From NCBI RefSeq assembly GCF_014217685.1, contig NZ_CP043653.1, positions 1,120,419-1,184,418 on the forward strand: a stretch of DNA of 64,000 nt. Direction: 5' to 3'. The notes below the pieces were generated by a model. The model searched no databases. It was not told the origin of the DNA and saw only the letters and a program-made list of their open reading frames with translations. The DNA comes from Glaciihabitans sp. INWT7 (GTDB taxonomy: Bacteria > Actinomycetota > Actinomycetes > Actinomycetales > Microbacteriaceae). Shown here piece after piece: positions 60,306-64,000 of this stretch (position 1 is the first letter of the stretch; each line of letters opens with the position of its first letter). The translations under genes and the position numbers were made by a program.

Positions 60306-60344
60306 GGCGTGGACGTCGCCTCGGACGATTGCGGCCAGCACCCG

Positions 60345-61340
60345 CTACCGGGCGAGGGGCACCGTCATCCTGTCGATGACAGTGGCCACCGGGAGGAATT
60401 CTCCGGCACGTTCGACTTCGTGAACCATGGCCACGAGCTCCGCGCTCACCGGCACCGCCACCCCCACGGCTTCCCCGCGAAGCACGACGGCTCCGTTGAG
60501 GTAGTCGATCTCGGTGGGCTGGCCGCGACGGATGCTCTGGAGCGTCGATCCCGGGTTCGGTCGCGATCCCATCCGCCGCTTCATCAGCAGGGGAAGCAGT
60601 TGCGCGATGACGGGTGGAACTCGGGCGAATGCCGTAAGTCGTGAGTGCGAGAGTCCCTGCAGTGAAGCGAATTCGATGCCGGCGGCCCGCGCCACCCGCA
60701 CGGCCTCGCGCATCGTCTCGGTCATGATCGCGCGCAGGTCACGGTTGCCGATGACCTCCTGCACGCTCAGGCCCGTGGCGGCTGACAACCCGTTGACATG
60801 GTTGACGATGAGCTTCGTCCATTGGGCGCCTTCGAAATTGTCGGTGAGTTCCACCGGCATCACGGCACCGAGGATCTTCGAGGCGTAGAGCGCCGGCAGC
60901 ACAGGGCCGCCGAGGAATGTCGGCCCTGTCGTGGTGATGGTGATCGTGCCCGGAGACAGATAGGACGCGGCGTAGAGCGCCAGCCCGCCGACGATATCGG
61001 ATCGGGGAGCCGCTCGCTTCGCGGTCGTGATGGCCTCGAGGCCGTTCTGCACGACGACGACGGGGATGCCGATGAGCAGTTCGGCGTTCGCTCGGAGGGC
61101 GACGGCGGCATCCTGCGCCTTGGTGGTGAGGAAGGCGATGTCGGGGGAGATGGTGAGGGCCTCGACGGCGTCGACACGCACCGTGAAGTCGCCCCAACCT
61201 CCGGTGAGCCGCAGCCCCGTGTCCGCGAGCGCGGCGAGTTGCTCGCCGCGCGCGACGACCTGCACCTCGTGCCCTGCCCGCGCGAGAAGACCGGCGATGG
61301 TGCCGCCGATTGCGCCGGCCCCGATCACCGCTACCCTCAT
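60345..61340 (-). CDS. Ketopantoate reductase (ApbA/PanE) family protein
   Basis: NADPH-dependent 2-hydroxyacid dehydrogenase-type protein, 331 residues. The amino-terminal Rossmann motif is RVAVIGAGAIGGTIAGLLARAG (about 2-23), the nucleotide-contact segment VVVQNGLEAI lies near residue 96, and the catalytic Lys in FEGAQWTKLIVNHVNGLSA near residue 170, with N and S further on. The end (GQPTEIDYLNGAVV) is the family's carboxy motif. Whether it makes pantoate or reduces another 2-oxo acid is unknown. Lies 33 bp downstream of the MFS gene on the same strand but has its own TAGGAT box. Confidence 0.88.
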   Translation of the reverse strand: MRVAVIGAGAIGGTIAGLLARAGHEVQVVARGEQLAALADTGLRLTGGWGDFTVRVDAVEALTISPDIAFLTTKAQDAAVALRANAELLIGIPVVVVQNGLEAITTAKRAAPRSDIVGGLALYAASYLSPGTITITTTGPTFLGGPVLPALYASKILGAVMPVELTDNFEGAQWTKLIVNHVNGLSAATGLSVQEVIGNRDLRAIMTETMREAVRVARAAGIEFASLQGLSHSRLTAFARVPPVIAQLLPLLMKRRMGSRPNPGSTLQSIRRGQPTEIDYLNGAVVLRGEAVGVAVPVSAELVAMVHEVERAGEFLPVATVIDRMTVPLAR

Positions 61341-61346
61341 GCCCCG

Positions 61347-61352
61347 ATCCTA
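61347..61352 (-). promoter_or_regulatory. -10 box for leaderless ketopantoate-reductase-like gene
   Basis: TAGGAT on the minus strand, then 6 nt, then ATG 61340; it lies within the 32-bp gap behind the MFS gene. Confidence 0.6.
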
Positions 61353-61372
61353 GCGATCGGCGCGACGACGCT

Positions 61373-62794
61373 TCACCGGGGAGGAATCGAGTCCCGCCGG
61401 GACGGGAGGAAGAGGGCGACCACGGCCGACCCGAGCAGCACCGCCGCCCCGACGGTGACCGCCGGAATCGCGGCATCCACATAGCCGGTGGGGGTGAGCT
61501 GCCCACCAGCGCCGGTGAAGACCGCGGTGAGAACGGCGATCCCGAGGGCGACCCCGATCTCGCGGAGGGTCGAATTGGTGCCGCTCGCCTTGGCCCGGTC
61601 CGGCTCGGCGATCCCCGCGAGCACAGCGGTCGACGAGGGTGCGAAGACGAGCCCCATGCCGATGCCGGCGAAGACGAAGGCGCCGACCAGGTTGCTGTAG
61701 GAGGCGTCCACACTCATGGTGCGGGAGAGCCAGAACACACCGACCGCCTGGAAGAGGAGTCCGGCGACGATGAGCACCCGGGTGCCGACGCGTGAGGCCG
61801 CGAGCCCGGCGAGAGGGGCGACCACCATCGGGGCGAGCGTCCAGGGCATCGTCAACACTCCCGCTTCGAGGGGGGAGTGCCCCTGCACGATCTGGAGGAA
61901 CTGGATCAGGATGAAGATCGAGCCGAACATGCCGAAGCTGAAGCTGAGCCCGACGAGATTGGCCACGCTGAAGCTTCGGTTGCGAAACAGCCTCAATGGG
62001 AGCAGGGGAGCGGATGCCCGCCCCTCCCACCACACGAAGGCGCCGACAAGCACAGCACCTCCCACCAGGGAGCCGAGCACTTCCGCACTGTCCCATCCGG
62101 CATCGTTGCCGCGGATGATGCCGTAGACCAGCCCGAGAACCCCCACACCCACGAGGGGCAGTCCGACGACATCGGCCCGAACCCGCGCGCCGAAACCGTT
62201 GGGGAGTGCGAGAAGCGCGAGGGGGATGCCGATGATCCCCACGGGTACATTGATCCAGAAGATCGCCTGCCAGTTCCAGCCCTCGACGACGGCACCGCCG
62301 ATGAGCGGACCGAGCGCGACGCCGAGCCCGGAGATGCCTCCCCAGATGCCGATGGCGAGCGGACGCATTCGCTCGCTCACCGAGCCGACGAGCAGGGTGA
62401 GGGACAGGGGCATGAGCGCGGCGGCACCGACCCCCTGAATGGCGCGGGTGACGATGAGCATCCAGGGTTCGGTGCTGACCGCGGAGAGTGCGGAGGCGAC
62501 GGTGAACAGCGCGATGCCCGCGACGAAGACGGAGCGCCGTCCGAGTCGATCTCCGAGCGCTGCGGCCATGAGCATGAAGGTGGCGAAGCTCAAGGTGTAG
62601 GCATTCACGAACCATTGAAGCTCGTCGATGCCCGCATCGAGTTCGGTGCGGATGACCGGCAGTGCGCTGGTCATCACGAGGTTGTCGAGGGTCGCCATGA
62701 ACATCGGGAGCGATGCGGCGACGATGGCCAGCCAGATCGGGATGCGCTTCTGCGCCGTGCGGATGGGCGGCTCGGCGGCAACGGTGATGGTCAT
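61373..62794 (-). CDS. MFS multidrug exporter, DHA2 (14-helix) type
   Basis: Proton-driven drug exporter, 473 residues, with about 14 membrane helices. The DHA2/EmrB-QacA motif A-type loop is ALGDRLGRRSVFVAG (about 80-94), motif C region near LGVALGPLIGGAVVEGWNWQAIFWINVP (interrupted here as GPLIGGAVV and WNWQAIFWINVP, about 155-180). Starts with IWLAIVAASLPMFMATLD, typical for the group. ATG 62794 has GGAGGA ahead. Divergent from a TetR gene with a palindrome between them, a typical drug-efflux regulation pair. Confidence 0.92.
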   Translation of the reverse strand: MTITVAAEPPIRTAQKRIPIWLAIVAASLPMFMATLDNLVMTSALPVIRTELDAGIDELQWFVNAYTLSFATFMLMAAALGDRLGRRSVFVAGIALFTVASALSAVSTEPWMLIVTRAIQGVGAAALMPLSLTLLVGSVSERMRPLAIGIWGGISGLGVALGPLIGGAVVEGWNWQAIFWINVPVGIIGIPLALLALPNGFGARVRADVVGLPLVGVGVLGLVYGIIRGNDAGWDSAEVLGSLVGGAVLVGAFVWWEGRASAPLLPLRLFRNRSFSVANLVGLSFSFGMFGSIFILIQFLQIVQGHSPLEAGVLTMPWTLAPMVVAPLAGLAASRVGTRVLIVAGLLFQAVGVFWLSRTMSVDASYSNLVGAFVFAGIGMGLVFAPSSTAVLAGIAEPDRAKASGTNSTLREIGVALGIAVLTAVFTGAGGQLTPTGYVDAAIPAVTVGAAVLLGSAVVALFLPSRRDSIPPR

Positions 62795-62840
62795 GGGTCC
62801 TCCGGATTAAGGCATCGGATGATTACTTAACAGGACCCTA

Positions 62841-62856
62841 GTTATCGGCTGATAAC
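62841..62856. promoter_or_regulatory. Palindromic TetR-type operator, MFS/tetR spacer
   Basis: GTTATC-GGCT-GATAAC, a perfect inverted repeat that abuts the tetR ATG at 62857 and overlaps the TAACAT box of that gene. Regulation of the divergent MFS exporter and of tetR itself is the expected role. Confidence 0.65.
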
Positions 62857-62858
62857 AT
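62853..62858 (+). promoter_or_regulatory. -10 box overlapping the tetR operator
   Basis: TAACAT, 7 nt before an in-frame GTG at 62866. If this is the promoter, translation must begin at 62866 and not at ATG 62857. Confidence 0.4.
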
Positions 62859-63516
62859 GTCAAGAGTGAGCTTCCCCGAGACCGAGACTGATGTGCCCCT
62901 GACCAGGATGCGGGCGGGAGAGCGTCGAGAGCTCATCCTCGACGCGGCGATGCGGGTGTTCGGCGATCACGGCTATGTCGGCACCACGACCGCGGAGATC
63001 GCGCGGGCGGCCGCGGTAAGCCAGCCCTACGTGGTGAGGATGTTCGGCACAAAGGAGAAGCTCTTCGTCGAGGTGCTGCATCGCGCGCTCGACACGCTGC
63101 TCGCTGCTTTCCGGGCGGCGCTCGCCGAGGAATCCGAGGTGCCGGTGTCACGACGGATAGGCCTCGCCTACGTGGGACTCGCGGCGCATCGGGGTCTCCT
63201 GCTCTCGCTCATGCACGCTTTCGTGCTCGGCGGGGATGCCGGCGTCGGCCCGGTGGCCCGCGAGGGTTTTCTCCGCGTCTACAGTTTTCTGCGCGACGAA
63301 GCGGGCTTCACCGTCGACGAATCGCAGAACTTCCTCTCGGGTGGCATGCTGATCAATACCATGATCGGACTGCGGATGACTGACGAATTCGATCGAGACC
63401 CGAGCGCCCGAGAGCTCCTCACGGCGGCCTTCCCCGAGAAGCTCGACCTGATGCGAAGCCTCACGATCCCCGTTTCGGATCCTCCCTCCCCTTCCGCCAG
63501 GGACTCGCTCGCGTGA
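62857..63516 (+). CDS. TetR family transcriptional regulator
   Basis: A 219-residue regulator. Helix-turn-helix TTTAEIARAAAVSQPYVVRMF at about residues 43-63, after RRELILDAAMRVFGDHGYVG. Divergent from the MFS exporter, with a palindrome in between, so it probably represses that exporter. Coordinates use ATG 62857; GTG 62866 fits the leaderless promoter spacing better and loses only three residues. Its stop overlaps the GTG of truB (GTGA), an odd partnership of an efflux regulator with an rRNA/tRNA modification gene. Confidence 0.9.
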   Translation: MSRVSFPETETDVPLTRMRAGERRELILDAAMRVFGDHGYVGTTTAEIARAAAVSQPYVVRMFGTKEKLFVEVLHRALDTLLAAFRAALAEESEVPVSRRIGLAYVGLAAHRGLLLSLMHAFVLGGDAGVGPVAREGFLRVYSFLRDEAGFTVDESQNFLSGGMLINTMIGLRMTDEFDRDPSARELLTAAFPEKLDLMRSLTIPVSDPPSPSARDSLA

Positions 63517-64000
63517 CCGAGGCACTCGGCCGCAGCGGCATCCTGCTCATCGACAAGCCCGCGGGAATCACCAGTCATGACGTGGTGGCGCGCACCCGAA
63601 AGCGTGCGGGGACGCGCAAGGTGGGTCACGCCGGCACTCTCGACCCGATGGCCACCGGCCTCCTCGTGCTCGGCATCAACAACTCGACCCGACTGCTCAC
63701 CTACCTGGTCGGGCTCGACAAGGAGTACTTCGCGACCATCCGTCTCGGGGCCGCGACCAACACCGACGATGCGGAGGGGGAAGAGACGGCGGTGGCTGAG
63801 CCCGAGGCGGTCGCGAGCCTCACCGAGGCGGCGATCTCCGCCGCGCTCCTGCCGCTGCGGGGGGCGATCAGCCAGGTGCCGAGCAGCGTGAGCGCCATCA
63901 GGGTCGACGGCAAACGGGCCTACAGTCTCGTGCGCGAGGGGGAGACCGTCGAGCTGGCGCCGCGCTCCGTGACCGTCTCCGCCCTCGAAGTGCTCGCCTC
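63513..64000 (+). CDS. truB: tRNA pseudouridine(55) synthase, 3' end outside window
   Basis: Makes pseudouridine 55 in the T loop of tRNAs. The first 162 residues are visible: GILLIDKPAGITSHDVVART, then the catalytic-Asp motif KVGHAGTLDPMATGLLVLGI (Asp about residue 43), KEYFATIRLGAATNTDD and QVPSSVSAIRVDGKRAYSLVREGE. The gene runs off the window. It normally follows rbfA; here it is coupled by GTGA to the tetR gene. Confidence 0.96.
   Translation, partial: MTEALGRSGILLIDKPAGITSHDVVARTRKRAGTRKVGHAGTLDPMATGLLVLGINNSTRLLTYLVGLDKEYFATIRLGAATNTDDAEGEETAVAEPEAVASLTEAAISAALLPLRGAISQVPSSVSAIRVDGKRAYSLVREGETVELAPRSVTVSALEVLA

Noticed and set aside
1-64000. CRISPR arrays, tRNA and rRNA genes
   Set aside because: No regularly spaced repeats, cloverleaf sequences or rRNA-like stretches were noticed in any gap; most gaps are under 200 bp. 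A covariance-model scan would settle tRNAs.

Overview
The window is about 64 kb of high-GC, gene-dense DNA. It fits an actinobacterium, most likely a member of Microbacteriaceae. Pointers are a short ATP synthase epsilon subunit, the nusA-ylxR-infB-rbfA block with a Pro/Ala/Gly-rich IF2 amino end, the dxr-rip-ispG-proS order, an actinobacterial DUF559 protein, and many start codons with a TANNNT box 6-7 nt upstream (leaderless transcripts). The family-level placement is inference from gene content. I see no rRNA, tRNA, CRISPR array, transposase or prophage gene.

Layout. 1-1.5 kb: end of atpC, a P-loop kinase-like protein and yaaA. 1.7-2.8 kb: an ogt-tag alkylation-repair pair. 2.9-9.2 kb: aldo/keto reductase, quinone-oxidoreductase-like enzyme, and a TetR regulator in an operon with a heterodimeric ABC exporter. 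9.2-10.2 kb: a membrane protein with an HExxH motif. 10.3-15.3 kb: polyamine/GABA-type catabolism (FAD amine oxidase, class III aminotransferase, Lrp regulator, divergent aldehyde dehydrogenase). 15.4-33.3 kb: an 18-kb one-strand locus of FHA protein, PP2C phosphatase, transmembrane Ser/Thr kinase, 1,960-residue beta-repeat surface protein, MoxR ATPase, DUF58, transglutaminase-like membrane protein with a degenerate active site, zinc-ribbon/FHA protein, and FtsK/EccC-like ATPase. 33.3-40.3 kb: alanine dehydrogenase and a potDABC-type polyamine transporter with its own aminotransferase. 40.3-41.5 kb: a DUF559 nuclease-like gene flanked by two copies of a hairpin repeat. 41.5-45.4 kb: asparaginase, gabT, osmC and a tandem-FKBP lipoprotein. 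45.5-52.8 kb: dxr, rip1, ispG and proS, interrupted by a small lipoprotein and a Ser/Thr kinase gene broken by one in-frame TAA. 53-57.7 kb: nusA-ylxR-infB-rbfA. 57.8-63.5 kb: fpg and mutY repair glycosylases, a uridine-kinase-like protein without the Walker A lysine, a ketopantoate-reductase-like protein, an MFS exporter and its TetR regulator. Then the start of truB.

How the parts work together. The 15.4-33.3 kb locus looks like one envelope machine: phosphorylation is written by the kinase, erased by the phosphatase and read by two FHA proteins, next to MoxR/DUF58/transglutaminase-like assembly factors, a giant membrane-tethered repeat protein and a secretion-type ATPase. I know no characterised system with this full set, and its kinase and phosphatase keep their catalytic motifs while the transglutaminase-like domain does not. 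Polyamine uptake (34.7-40.3 kb) and catabolism (10.3-15.3 kb, gabT at 42.5 kb) form a dispersed nitrogen-scavenging set. The infB mRNA carries a hairpin that pairs its own Shine-Dalgarno sequence.
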